Source: Bacillota bacterium
Lineage (GTDB): Bacteria; Bacillota; Clostridia; Lachnospirales; Cellulosilyticaceae
Direction: 5' to 3'
Assembly (NCBI GenBank): GCA_023436395.1
Contig: JAEZJJ010000121.1
Location: 1-30,204 of the forward strand
Length of the DNA: 30,204 nucleotides
A program made the position numbers and the translations under genes. The notes beneath the pieces were generated by a model. That model was not told where the DNA came from, did not search any database, and saw only the letters and a list, made by a program, of their open reading frames with translations. Every line of letters starts with the position of its first letter. Positions within the stretch are counted from its first letter, which is position 1. Positions 1-8,146 of this stretch are shown piece by piece.

Positions 1-90
1 CAACTATTCACACCCTTAGTACATCTACTTTTATTGGATAAATATAGCAATTATCAGTTTGAATCTGTAAAGCACATTTTAGAAGTATAA
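1..90 (+). CDS. Possible C-terminal end of a gene entering from the left
   Basis: Frame 1 is open from the first base to a TAA at 88-90, giving 29 residues ending SVKHILEV. The reading is free of stops in very A/T-rich DNA and has a plausible hydrophobic/charged composition. It is too short to assign to a family. It converges with the adenosine deaminase fragment that ends at 104. It could be chance, because 29 open codons are not rare. Confidence 0.3.
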   Translation, partial: QLFTPLVHLLLLDKYSNYQFESVKHILEV

Positions 91-103
91 GTCAATGGAA
101 ATT

Positions 104-388
104 TTAGTTAGTAACTAAACAGTAGTGAAAAAAACTATCAACCATATCTTCTAAGCATTCATATCCAATAGGTAATTTTTTTATTAATTTCCATGGTCTA
201 AAATAATTTTGCATATTTTCAGCTGGTTCCATTACTCTTAACCCATCATATAAATTACTTTCCTTATCAGCACTAATATTATAGTCATATAATAATCTAA
301 TCACCTCTGAAGTAGGAATAGCTCCATTTAAATGTATATGTAAATCTCCTTTTTCATAATTTCTATAATCTACTTCTCCTTTATTCAT
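104..388 (-). pseudogene. Adenosine deaminase-type gene, N-terminal fragment only
   Basis: The 94 residues begin with a normal gene start: Shine-Dalgarno TTAGGAG, seven bases, then ATG. They carry the DLHIHLNG metal-binding signature (residues 16-23) that opens the metal-dependent adenosine deaminase fold. Family members are usually about 330 residues or longer, so roughly the first quarter is present. The protein ends at VTN followed by TAA, about where the next strand of the barrel would begin. The 103 bases beyond the stop show no continuation of the family in any minus-strand frame. I read this as a gene cut by a deletion or rearrangement near position 104. A short functional peptide is unlikely because the later catalytic His/Asp residues are missing. 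Confidence 0.6.
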
Positions 389-550
389 ATTTTCTCCTAA
401 TAATTATTATTTTATAGTCGTTCAATATCATAATTTTTATAGATATAATAGATGTTAATAATATTTAATCCTATATTTCTCTTACCCAATTATTTACTTA
501 AAATTACATTTTTTTATTCGCCTTTTTTACATTTTCCCAAAATGCACAAG

Positions 551-589
551 AATACTCGAAATACCCACTACCTGAATATTTCGAGTATT
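551..589. repeat. 13-bp perfect inverted repeat (hairpin), 13-nt loop
   Basis: AATACTCGAAATA (551-563) is matched exactly by its reverse complement at 577-589. A second, weaker inverted repeat, GAGGTA (599-604) with TACCTC (621-626), follows directly. The pair lies between the adenosine deaminase fragment and the pyrE remnant in an otherwise gene-free stretch (389-660). The role is unknown. There is no convincing U-tract for a terminator on the minus strand. The hairpins could be the end of a lost mobile element. Confidence 0.5.
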
Positions 590-660
590 TATTTCATGGA
601 GGTAAGGCGTATTAAACCCCTACCTCACCATTTTCTTCATCTATTATATCTTGTTTTCTG

Positions 661-795
661 ATTTTACACAATAGTCTGATAATAACTTTAAATTCTTTCT
701 TTTATTGCATCATCAATATATACTTTTCCATCAATTTCTACATTATGAATCGTATAAATAATTTCTCTTACCGTCACAATAGGATAGGGTTTAAT
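661..795 (-). pseudogene. pyrE: Degraded second copy of the pyrE 3' end
   Basis: Positions 707-795 align without gaps to 930-1018 inside the intact pyrE, with 81 of 89 bases equal by my count. The reading is PYPIVTVREII, then Y instead of D, then TIHNVEIDGKVYIDD, which is the pyrE C-terminal region. After IKERI the frame hits TAA. A shifted frame then gives SDYCVK near 663, matching the true C-terminus QYCVK, so the copy is frameshifted. Several differences are synonymous, which suggests the copy came from a diverged homologue or is old. Homology stops at about 795, at the left edge of the palindrome 794-851. Confidence 0.8.
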
Positions 796-851
796 AAAAA
801 TGACCTACAAACTTCTATCAAAATTATTAGAAGTTTGTAGGTCATTTTTAT
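794..851 (-). terminator. 24-bp perfect palindrome, likely terminator of pyrE and the pyr operon
   Basis: The arms 794-817 and 828-851 are exact reverse complements with a 10-base loop. On the minus strand the hairpin starts 30 bases after the pyrE stop, and its 3' arm ends in CATTTTTAT, so the U-run lies within the stem. The position fits an intrinsic terminator for the whole pyr transcript. The palindrome also marks the exact edge of the pyrE remnant, so it may have served as a recombination point. Confidence 0.7.
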
Positions 852-880
852 AGTATTAAGTCTTTTTATTTATACTTTTA

Positions 881-1552
881 TTACTTTACACAATACTGTG
901 CTAAATAAGCTTCCATCTTTTCTTTCATAGCATCATCAATATACACTTTGCCATCAATTTCTACATTATGAATGGTATCAATAATTTCTCTTACTGTTAC
1001 AATAGGATATGTTTTAATGCCAAACTCTTCTTCAATCTCTTGAATAGCCGTTTTATCCCCTTGTCCTCTTTCCATTCGATCTACAGAGATGATAAGTCCT
1101 TCAATTTGTACATTAGCAGCACCTTTAAGGATTGGGAATACTTCTCTTACTGCTGTTCCTGCTGTGATAACGTCTTCAATAATTAATACTTTATCGCCAT
1201 CTTTAAGTTTGTAACCTACCATTGAGCCACCTTCGCCGTGGTCTTTTTCTTCTTTTCTATTGAAGCAGTAGTTAAGTTCTTTATCAAACTCATTAGATAA
1301 AGCAATAGCTGTTGCTACTGATAATGGAATGCCTTTATAAGCTGGCCCAAAAAGGGCATCTACATCCCCTTTTCCATTTTCCATAATTGATTTGGCATAG
1401 AATTCACCAAGTCTAGCTGCTTGTGCACCTGTTTTGTAGTTTCCTGTATTCACAAAGTATGGTGTTTTGCGACCACTTTTAGTTGTGAAATCTCCGAAAG
1501 TTAGTACCCCTGATCTTACCATAAATTCAATAAACTCTTTTTTGTAACTCAT
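881..1552 (-). CDS. pyrE: Orotate phosphoribosyltransferase
   Basis: This enzyme joins orotate to PRPP to form OMP, the fifth step of UMP synthesis. The PRPP-binding motif VLIIEDVITAGTA lies near residues 122-134, and the length (223 residues) is normal. I choose the ATG at 1552 (MSYKKEF) because AAAGGA sits eight bases upstream. The in-frame ATG at 1561 would overlap that ribosome site. The gene is the last of the pyr set but is separated from pyrD by 580 bases of repeat-bearing DNA, so it may depend on read-through or have its own weak promoter. A degraded partial copy of its 3' end lies 86 bases downstream. Confidence 0.95.
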   Translation of the reverse strand: MSYKKEFIEFMVRSGVLTFGDFTTKSGRKTPYFVNTGNYKTGAQAARLGEFYAKSIMENGKGDVDALFGPAYKGIPLSVATAIALSNEFDKELNYCFNRKEEKDHGEGGSMVGYKLKDGDKVLIIEDVITAGTAVREVFPILKGAANVQIEGLIISVDRMERGQGDKTAIQEIEEEFGIKTYPIVTVREIIDTIHNVEIDGKVYIDDAMKEKMEAYLAQYCVK

Positions 1553-1767
1553 ATGCTTCATCCTTTCGTTATTCCCTAGTTCATACCCTTATGTATGGAC
1601 TGATTGTATTGTATTATCGTATTTCATTATTACCCTATTTTACTTCATAGCTTAGTTTTATATCTATTAACACTTAGCTTTAAACCTAAAGGTTATTTAC
1701 AAAGAAAGGAGAGTTTCCTCCCCTACCTCTATCTTATTAATCCATCTTTCTAATCATTTTTAGGCTT

Positions 1768-1880
1768 TTAGTCTTTTACCTTTTACCTTTTGATGTTTAA
1801 ATCTTTTTATGCTTTAATCTTTTTATGCTTTAATCTTTTTATCTTTTGATGCTCTAATCTTTTATCTTTTAATCTTTTAA
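1768..1880. repeat. Degenerate A/T-rich tandem repeats between pyrD and pyrE
   Basis: The 16-base unit CTTTTTATGCTTTAAT occurs exactly twice in tandem (1803-1818 and 1819-1834). It is flanked on both sides by shorter variants built from CTTTT, ATCTTTT and GATG. On the operon RNA this reads as a purine-rich, weakly structured tract. No open frame of note crosses it. The rest of 1562-1767 is A/T-rich and shows nothing I recognise apart from the pyrE ribosome site. Confidence 0.65.
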
Positions 1881-1910
1881 GCTTTTTATAGCGGTAAAGA
1901 AGCTATACTG

Positions 1911-2112
1911 GAGTGGAGTGGAAGAGATTGTCTGTCCGTAGAGGTGACTTCGGAGTATTTTCTAGAGGCACTTAGTGAACTTTTTTGATAGCTCTTAGCC
2001 CACGTGTTTGAGGCGTAGCCGAGTTTGTGGGCGTTTATCAAAAAAGTGAGCTTAGTGCCTCAGAAAATACGTAGCGGAACCTCGTAGGATAGACAATCTC
2101 TTTCATCTCCCA
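1911..2112. repeat. About 200-bp imperfect inverted-repeat element (MITE-like or structured RNA)
   Basis: The two halves, 1911-2009 and about 2015-2112, are reverse complements over nearly their whole length with small bulges. Paired blocks are AGAGATTGTCT with AGACAATCTCT, GTATTTTCTAGAGGCACT with AGTGCCTCAGAAAATAC, CTTTTTTGAT with ATCAAAAAAG, and GCCCAC with GTGGGC. The element is clearly richer in G+C than its surroundings and encodes no evident protein. It begins about 29 bases past the pyrD stop on the transcribed strand. It could be a miniature non-autonomous mobile element, an intercistronic hairpin that separates pyrE from the operon, or an RNA gene. Copies elsewhere in the genome would settle which. 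Confidence 0.75.
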
Positions 2113-2140
2113 CCTCTCTTTTAGCCTTGCTTAGCCTTAT

Positions 2141-3088
2141 TTACCCTTGAAAAGCTTCTCTAATTTCTTGTAAGTTTTTAAAACCATACCTTACCATATA
2201 TTCAATCAGTTCCCTCTTAATCTCCACTGGCGCCGTAGGATTCGCAAAAGCCGCTGTCCCTACAGAAATAGCATCAGCACCTGCCATCAGGAATTCCACC
2301 ACATCTTCCCCTGTCATAATACCACCCAGACCAATAATCGGAATATTCACCGCACGTCTAACTTGATACACCATACGTACTGCCACTGGCTTAATAGCTG
2401 GTCCTGAGAATCCTCCCATTTTGTTAGCAATCACTGGACGTTTGCGATGCACATCAATCTTCATTCCCATTAAAGTATTAATCAGAGAAACCGCATCTGC
2501 CCCTTCTGCTTCCACAGCTTGGGCTATACTTGCAATATCGGTAACATTAGGAGATAACTTTACAATAATAGGCTTTTTGCTAATACGTTTCACTTCTCTA
2601 GTTACCTTAGCTGCCATATCACATGAGGTGCCAAAACCAATCCCGCCTTCTTTCACATTTGGGCAAGAAATATTGATTTCTAGCATATCCACATCTGCTT
2701 CATTTAAGCGTTCTACCACATCACAGTACTCTACAATACTATGCCCTGCGACATTGGCAATAATCTTGGTATCAAATTGTCTTGCAAAAGGCACTTCATG
2801 CTCTAGGTAGTAATCTACCCCTGGATTTTGAAGGCCTACGGCATTGATCATCCCTCCATAGGTTTCTGCAATACGTGGCACAGGATTGCCATCCCAAGGC
2901 ACACTTGCAATCCCTTTGGTAATCATGGCACCTAGTTCACTTAAATCATAGAATTCACTGCTCTCATGAGGTGAGAAAGTCCCTGAAGCTGTGGTAATAG
3001 GATTTTTCAGGATAACCCCTGCTAGGTTGACACTTAAATCAATCCCTTGCTCTGCTGCTAATTGATCAAGGTTCTTTTGATTATTCAT
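2141..3088 (-). CDS. pyrD: Dihydroorotate dehydrogenase, class 1B catalytic subunit
   Basis: PyrD oxidises dihydroorotate to orotate using FMN. In class 1B it works as a complex with PyrK and passes electrons to NAD+. The catalytic cysteine is in the EINISCPNVK motif (Cys142), and the C-terminal IIGLGGIMTGEDVVEFLMAGA is a typical FMN phosphate-binding region. The 315-residue length fits, with about ten extra N-terminal residues over the core. Its start overlaps the pyrK stop by eight bases, which supports co-translation and a stable PyrD-PyrK complex. Confidence 0.96.
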   Translation of the reverse strand: MNNQKNLDQLAAEQGIDLSVNLAGVILKNPITTASGTFSPHESSEFYDLSELGAMITKGIASVPWDGNPVPRIAETYGGMINAVGLQNPGVDYYLEHEVPFARQFDTKIIANVAGHSIVEYCDVVERLNEADVDMLEINISCPNVKEGGIGFGTSCDMAAKVTREVKRISKKPIIVKLSPNVTDIASIAQAVEAEGADAVSLINTLMGMKIDVHRKRPVIANKMGGFSGPAIKPVAVRMVYQVRRAVNIPIIGLGGIMTGEDVVEFLMAGADAISVGTAAFANPTAPVEIKRELIEYMVRYGFKNLQEIREAFQG

Positions 3089-3848
3089 CCCATTTCACCT
3101 CGCTTCCTAAAAATACAGGACCATCTTTACATACTTTTTTATGTTCAAAGCCTTTTTCAGTAGGTGCTTTTGTTTTGCATACACATCCCACGCAAGCCCC
3201 ATAACCACAGCCCATACGTTCTTCAAGAGACACTTGAACAGGTACGTTAACCTCTTCACAGTAAGCTGCTAGTGCTCTTAGCATCACTTTGGGTCCACAG
3301 CTATAGAAGTAATCTCCTTTTAGGTTTTCTGCTTTAATCAGTTCAATCACATTACCTTTAAAGCCTACTTTCCCACTGTCTGTGGCAACATATACAGTTG
3401 CCCCTAAGTCCTCTAATTCCTTTACAAGGAAAGGCTCATCTCTAAAGCCTAAAACGGCGATTTTTTCACCAGGAATATTTTTAGCAAGTTCTACAAGAGG
3501 TGGCACCCCAATGCCTCCCCCTACTAGGATAGATACTGGGGCTTCCTTTACCTGATAGCCGTTTCCAAGGGCACTACTGATGCGAATGGTATCACCAGTG
3601 GTAAGCTTTGAAAATTCTCTTGTCCCTTCTCCTACTACCCCATACACCAGTGTAATGGTGTCCTTCTCAATTTCACAGAGGCTAATTGGCCGAGGTAATA
3701 AGGTGCTTTTTGAGGCAGGATAAACATTGACAAACTGTCCACATTTTGCCTCCTGTGCTACTTCTGGTGCTTCGATAATCATTTTATAAATCATAGGGGC
3801 AATTTGACCTTGCCCTATGATTTTTCCTTCTACTACTTTTTTACTCAT
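3081..3848 (-). CDS. pyrK: Dihydroorotate dehydrogenase electron transfer subunit
   Basis: PyrK carries FAD and a [2Fe-2S] cluster and moves electrons from PyrD to NAD+. The sequence shows the FAD-binding RPISLCEI motif, the nucleotide-binding VGGGIGVPPLVELA loop, and the cluster cysteines in GCGYGACVGCVCKT plus a later Cys in KKVCKDGPVF. The length of 255 residues is typical. It overlaps carB upstream and pyrD downstream by eight bases each. Its presence shows that the dihydroorotate dehydrogenase is NAD-linked. Confidence 0.95.
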   Translation of the reverse strand: MSKKVVEGKIIGQGQIAPMIYKMIIEAPEVAQEAKCGQFVNVYPASKSTLLPRPISLCEIEKDTITLVYGVVGEGTREFSKLTTGDTIRISSALGNGYQVKEAPVSILVGGGIGVPPLVELAKNIPGEKIAVLGFRDEPFLVKELEDLGATVYVATDSGKVGFKGNVIELIKAENLKGDYFYSCGPKVMLRALAAYCEEVNVPVQVSLEERMGCGYGACVGCVCKTKAPTEKGFEHKKVCKDGPVFLGSEVKWDE

Positions 3849-6800
3849 GACGACCTACTCCCATATCATAAATATCTGTTTGTTCTGTAGTCATTTGCTT
3901 AGACACAATGTCAGCTAAAGCTCTTACCGTATCTAAAGAAGTTAAGATTTGAATGGAAGCCTCAATGGCTAAACGTCTGATTTTGAAACCATCACGCTTA
4001 GAGTCATTTCCTTTGGTTGGTGTATTCACTACAAGGTCAACTTCCCCACTTCTTAAGAGCTTAAAGATTTCATCTGTTTCTTCTACAAATTTATGACCTT
4101 TAACAGGTGATAATTTTGCCACGACTCTTGCTTCAATGCCGTTATCTTGTAATTTCTTTGCCGTTCCTTCTGTTGCCACAAATTTGTAACCTAAGCTTGC
4201 AAAGCGTTTAGCAATAGCGACAAACTCATCTTGGTCATACTTTTGAATGGTGGCAAAGATGGTACCACCTTGCATTGGAAGTGATTTACCTGCTGCAATA
4301 AAGCCTTTGTATAGAGCTTCTTCTACAGTTGCACCTACACCAAGTACTTCCCCTGTTGATTTCATTTCTGGTCCAAGGCTTACTTCTACTCTTGGTAATT
4401 TTTCTGTAGAGAATACAGGTACTTTCACGGCATAGAAGTCTTTTGGCTCTGGATATAAACCTGTGCCATAACCTAGCTCTGGAATCTTCTTACCTAGCAT
4501 GGCTTCTACCGCAAGGTCAATAATAGGTACACCTGTTACCTTAGAGATATAAGGTACGGTACGACTTGAACGTGGGTTTACTTCGATAATATATAAGTCA
4601 TTTTTGTATTCGATATATTGAATATTAATCATTCCTAGTACTTTCAGCTCTTTGGCAAGCATTTGTGTACAAGTAATGATTTTTTCTTTAATATGCTCTG
4701 GAATGTTCACACTTGGATAAAGCGTTGTACTATCTCCTGAGTGAATCCCTGCTCTTTCTAAGTGTTCCATAATACCTGGGATTAAGATGTTTTCTCCGTC
4801 AGAAAGGGCATCTACTTCAATCTCACGTCCCATTAAGTAACGGTCAATCAGCACTGGATTTTCTGGATCTCTATCAAAGGCATTGATCAGGTATCTTTCT
4901 AACTGATGGGCTTCATAAGTGATTTCCATCCCTTGACCACCTAGTACATAAGAAGGACGTACTAGAACAGGGTACTCTAGTTCTTCTGCTACCTTAAGAC
5001 CTTCTTCTACTGACCAAATCGCTTTACCTTTTGGACGTTTAATATGAAGTTTTTCTAAAATCTCATCAAATTTCTCTCTATCTTCTGCTTCATCCATATG
5101 TTTTGGATGGGTGCCTAGTACTGGAATATTCATTTTCTCACAGAATTTTGCTAGTTTAATAGCTGTTTGGCCTCCAAATTGAAGGATCACACCCATTGGT
5201 TTTTCTTTTAAGTAAATATGGTAGAAATCTTCATCTGTGAGGGGTTCAAAGTAAAGTTTATCAGAAGTATTAAAGTCTGTACTCACTGTCTCTGGGTTAT
5301 TGTTCACAATAATGGTTTCAATCCCTTTTTTCTTCAGCGCCATAATGGCATGAACTGAGCAGTAGTCAAACTCAATCCCTTGCCCAATACGGATAGGACC
5401 TGAACCAATAACCATGACTTTTTCTTTGTCGGATACTTCTACTTCATCCACTTCATCATAAGTTGAGTAATAGTAAGGTGATTCTGCTTCAAACTCCCCA
5501 CCACAGGTATCAACCATTTTATAAACAGGTACGATATTCCACTTGAAACGTGTCTCACGAATATCATCTTCTGTAACACCTATTAAATCTGCAATGGCTT
5601 TATCAGAGAAGCCTCTTTTCTTCAGCTTACGTAAGTATTTAGGTGTCAGTTCATCAAAACTCATTTCAGAAAGGAGTTCTTCTTGTTCTACAATCCAACG
5701 GAACTTTTCTACAAAGAAGATATCCATGCCTGTGATTTTACATACTTGTTCTTTTCTATAGTGACGACGAAGCATTTCTGCTAAGGCAAAGATTCTTTCA
5801 TCATCTGCTATGACCACTTTTTCTTTTAGTTCATCTAAGCTGCATTCTTCTAGTTTTTTATGTTTAAAGCTAAATTTGCCGATTTCAAGGGAACGTAATC
5901 CTTTAAGGAAAGCACTTTCAAAGTTGTTACCGATGGACATGATTTCACCCGTTGCCATCATTTTTGTCCCTAGGGTACGTTTGGCTGTGTAGAACTTATC
6001 AAATGGCCATTTTGGAATTTTACATACCACATAGTCAAGGGTTGGTTCAAAGCACGCATAGGTTTTACCTGTAACGGTATTGGGAATCTCATCTAAACCA
6101 TAACCTAGGGCAATCTTAGCAGATACTCTCGCTATAGGGTAACCTGTTGCTTTAGAAGCAAGGGCTGAAGAACGGCTTACACGAGGATTAATCTCGATGA
6201 CTGCGTATTCAAAGCTATCTGGATGAAGAGCAAGTTGTACGTTACAACCTCCTCTAATGTCACAAGCTGAGATAATATCTAAGGACGCACGGCGAAGCAT
6301 TTGGTACTCACGATCAGAAAGGGTTTGAGAAGGGGCTACAACAATACTATCTCCTGTATGAATACCTACTGGGTCAATGTTTTCCATATTACATACGGTA
6401 ATCACTGTTCCAAAGTTATCCCGCATCACTTCGTACTCAATCTCTTTCCAACCTTTGATACATTTTTCAATCAGCACTTGGTGCACACGAGAAAGGTGAA
6501 GCCCACTTGCACAGATTTCACGAAGCTCTTCTTCTGTCTCTGCGATTCCTCCACCTGTTCCCCCTAAGGTATAAGCAGGTCTTACAACCACTGGATAACC
6601 GATTTTACGAGAAAACTTCACTGCATCTTCTACAGTCTCTACAATTTCACTTTCAATGCAAGGTTGATTGATACGTTGCATTAGCGCTCTAAAGAGCTCT
6701 CGGTCTTCCCCCTCTTTAATAGCTGAAATTTGTGTCCCAATGACACGCACGTTATATTTTTCTAAAATGCCTTTATCATGAAGCTCAACCGCTAAGTTAA

Positions 6801-7086
6801 GGGCTGTTTGACCTCCTACACCTGCAAGGATGCTATCAGGTCTTTCCTTTGCAATGACTTTTTCTAGAAACTCTAAGGTTAAAGGTTCTATGTAGATCTT
6901 ATCTGCAATTTCTTCATCTGTCATAATCGTTGCTGGATTACTATTGACAAGGACTACTTCAATACCTTCTTCCCGAATGGCTTGACAAGCTTGGGTTCCT
7001 GAATAGTCAAACTCTGCTGCTTGACCGATTACGATAGGGCCTGATCCTATAACTAATACTTTTTTGATGCTACAATCTCTAGGCAT
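3841..7086 (-). CDS. carB: Carbamoyl phosphate synthase, large subunit
   Basis: CarB makes carbamoyl phosphate from bicarbonate, ammonia and two ATP, with ammonia tunnelled from CarA. At 1081 residues it has the full duplicated layout. The first ATP-grasp half contains RPAYTLGGTGGG, the second contains RPSYVLGGQGME, and the two halves start with related KKVLVIGSGPIVIGQ and EKVMVIGSGPIRIGQ motifs. A C-terminal methylglyoxal-synthase-like allosteric domain follows (around residues 940-1070). It overlaps carA and pyrK by eight bases each. Because it lies inside a pyr operon it is the pyrimidine enzyme, although it may also serve arginine synthesis. Confidence 0.97.
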   Translation of the reverse strand: MPRDCSIKKVLVIGSGPIVIGQAAEFDYSGTQACQAIREEGIEVVLVNSNPATIMTDEEIADKIYIEPLTLEFLEKVIAKERPDSILAGVGGQTALNLAVELHDKGILEKYNVRVIGTQISAIKEGEDRELFRALMQRINQPCIESEIVETVEDAVKFSRKIGYPVVVRPAYTLGGTGGGIAETEEELREICASGLHLSRVHQVLIEKCIKGWKEIEYEVMRDNFGTVITVCNMENIDPVGIHTGDSIVVAPSQTLSDREYQMLRRASLDIISACDIRGGCNVQLALHPDSFEYAVIEINPRVSRSSALASKATGYPIARVSAKIALGYGLDEIPNTVTGKTYACFEPTLDYVVCKIPKWPFDKFYTAKRTLGTKMMATGEIMSIGNNFESAFLKGLRSLEIGKFSFKHKKLEECSLDELKEKVVIADDERIFALAEMLRRHYRKEQVCKITGMDIFFVEKFRWIVEQEELLSEMSFDELTPKYLRKLKKRGFSDKAIADLIGVTEDDIRETRFKWNIVPVYKMVDTCGGEFEAESPYYYSTYDEVDEVEVSDKEKVMVIGSGPIRIGQGIEFDYCSVHAIMALKKKGIETIIVNNNPETVSTDFNTSDKLYFEPLTDEDFYHIYLKEKPMGVILQFGGQTAIKLAKFCEKMNIPVLGTHPKHMDEAEDREKFDEILEKLHIKRPKGKAIWSVEEGLKVAEELEYPVLVRPSYVLGGQGMEITYEAHQLERYLINAFDRDPENPVLIDRYLMGREIEVDALSDGENILIPGIMEHLERAGIHSGDSTTLYPSVNIPEHIKEKIITCTQMLAKELKVLGMINIQYIEYKNDLYIIEVNPRSSRTVPYISKVTGVPIIDLAVEAMLGKKIPELGYGTGLYPEPKDFYAVKVPVFSTEKLPRVEVSLGPEMKSTGEVLGVGATVEEALYKGFIAAGKSLPMQGGTIFATIQKYDQDEFVAIAKRFASLGYKFVATEGTAKKLQDNGIEARVVAKLSPVKGHKFVEETDEIFKLLRSGEVDLVVNTPTKGNDSKRDGFKIRRLAIEASIQILTSLDTVRALADIVSKQMTTEQTDIYDMGVGRHE

Positions 7087-8146
7087 TTAATTTTCCTCCT
7101 TGCATCACAGTGATAAATTCATCGAAGATGTGGTCTGTATCTGTTGGACCAGGACATGCTTCTGGATGGAACTGTACACTGTAAATATCTAAATCTTTAA
7201 AGTACATCCCTTCTACAGTTTGGTCATTCATATTAGTATGGGTAACAACTGCCCCTTCTGGTAGTGTTTCTACGTAGTAGTTGTGATTTTGAGAAGTGAT
7301 ATAGACTCTATTGGTAATAAAGTCTTTAACTGGATGGTTACAACCGTGGTGACCAAATTTTAATTTTGCTGTATTTCCCCCAAGGGCTAAGCAAAGTAAT
7401 TGGTGGCCAAGGCAAATCGCTGTAATAGGCTTTTTACCAATTAAAGCTTTAACAGTTGCTACTGTATCTGGTACATCTTTAGGGTCTGCTGGCCCATTAG
7501 ATAAGAAGATACCATCTGGATGAACGCCTAAGATGTCTTCCGCTGCTATTGTTGCTGGGAATACTGAAAGCTTGCAACCTCTTGCTTCAAAAGAGCGCAG
7601 GATGTTGCTTTTAATACCACAGTCAATGACAGCTATATGGGTTTTATCCCCTTTTATTTGGTAAGCTTCTTTTGTTGTCACTTCTGAAACTGCCATTTGG
7701 TTATTGAAGCTATCAATTTTAAGCTTCACTTGGCTAGGTGTCAGCTCTCTTACTGCAATGATGGCGCGCATGGTACCATGGTCTCTTAACACTCTTGTTA
7801 AAGCCCTTGTGTCAACCCCTTCAAGGCCAATTACCTTTTGTGACTTCAGATAGCCATCTAAAGTGAGTTCACATCTAAAGTTATTCGGATAATCACTTTT
7901 TTCTCTTACAATCAGGGCACGTACATGAGATTTACTACTTTCCATATCTTCAAGGTTAATACCATAGTTTCCGATAAGTGGGTAAGTCATCACCACCATT
8001 TGTCCGTAGTAAGAGGGATCTGTAAGGATTTCTTGGTAACCTGTCATTCCTGTATTAAAAACAACTTCACCAATGGTTTCTTTAAGATAGCCAAAGGCTT
8101 TTCCTTCAAATACCATACCATTTTCTAATATTAGTTGAGCTTTCAT
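7079..8146 (-). CDS. carA: Carbamoyl phosphate synthase, small (glutaminase) subunit
   Basis: CarA hydrolyses glutamine to supply ammonia to CarB. The class I amidotransferase triad is visible: Cys245 in AICLGHQLL, with His and Glu in VQFHPEACPGP near the C-terminus. The N-terminal CPSase domain starts with LILENGMVFEGKAFG. The length of 355 residues is normal. The start codon directly abuts the pyrF stop (TAAATG), and the stop overlaps the carB start by eight bases, which fits translational coupling and equal subunit supply. Confidence 0.97.
   Translation of the reverse strand: MKAQLILENGMVFEGKAFGYLKETIGEVVFNTGMTGYQEILTDPSYYGQMVVMTYPLIGNYGINLEDMESSKSHVRALIVREKSDYPNNFRCELTLDGYLKSQKVIGLEGVDTRALTRVLRDHGTMRAIIAVRELTPSQVKLKIDSFNNQMAVSEVTTKEAYQIKGDKTHIAVIDCGIKSNILRSFEARGCKLSVFPATIAAEDILGVHPDGIFLSNGPADPKDVPDTVATVKALIGKKPITAICLGHQLLCLALGGNTAKLKFGHHGCNHPVKDFITNRVYITSQNHNYYVETLPEGAVVTHTNMNDQTVEGMYFKDLDIYSVQFHPEACPGPTDTDHIFDEFITVMQGGKLNA

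Noticed and set aside
389..540. Possible purine riboswitch before the adenosine deaminase fragment
   Set aside because: None of the conserved loop sequences of the purine aptamer are present; the stretch is only A/T-rich.
452..661. Plus-strand 69-codon frame crossing the hairpins
   Set aside because: No ribosome site; it runs through the inverted repeats and ends at the edge of the pyrE remnant; composition fits A/T-rich noise.
1562..1760. Second PyrR-binding loop before pyrE
   Set aside because: No CCAGAGAG-like motif occurs on the transcribed strand between pyrD and pyrE.
2421..2810. Plus-strand 129-codon frame opposite pyrD
   Set aside because: Antisense shadow of a certain gene; no ribosome site or recognisable motif.
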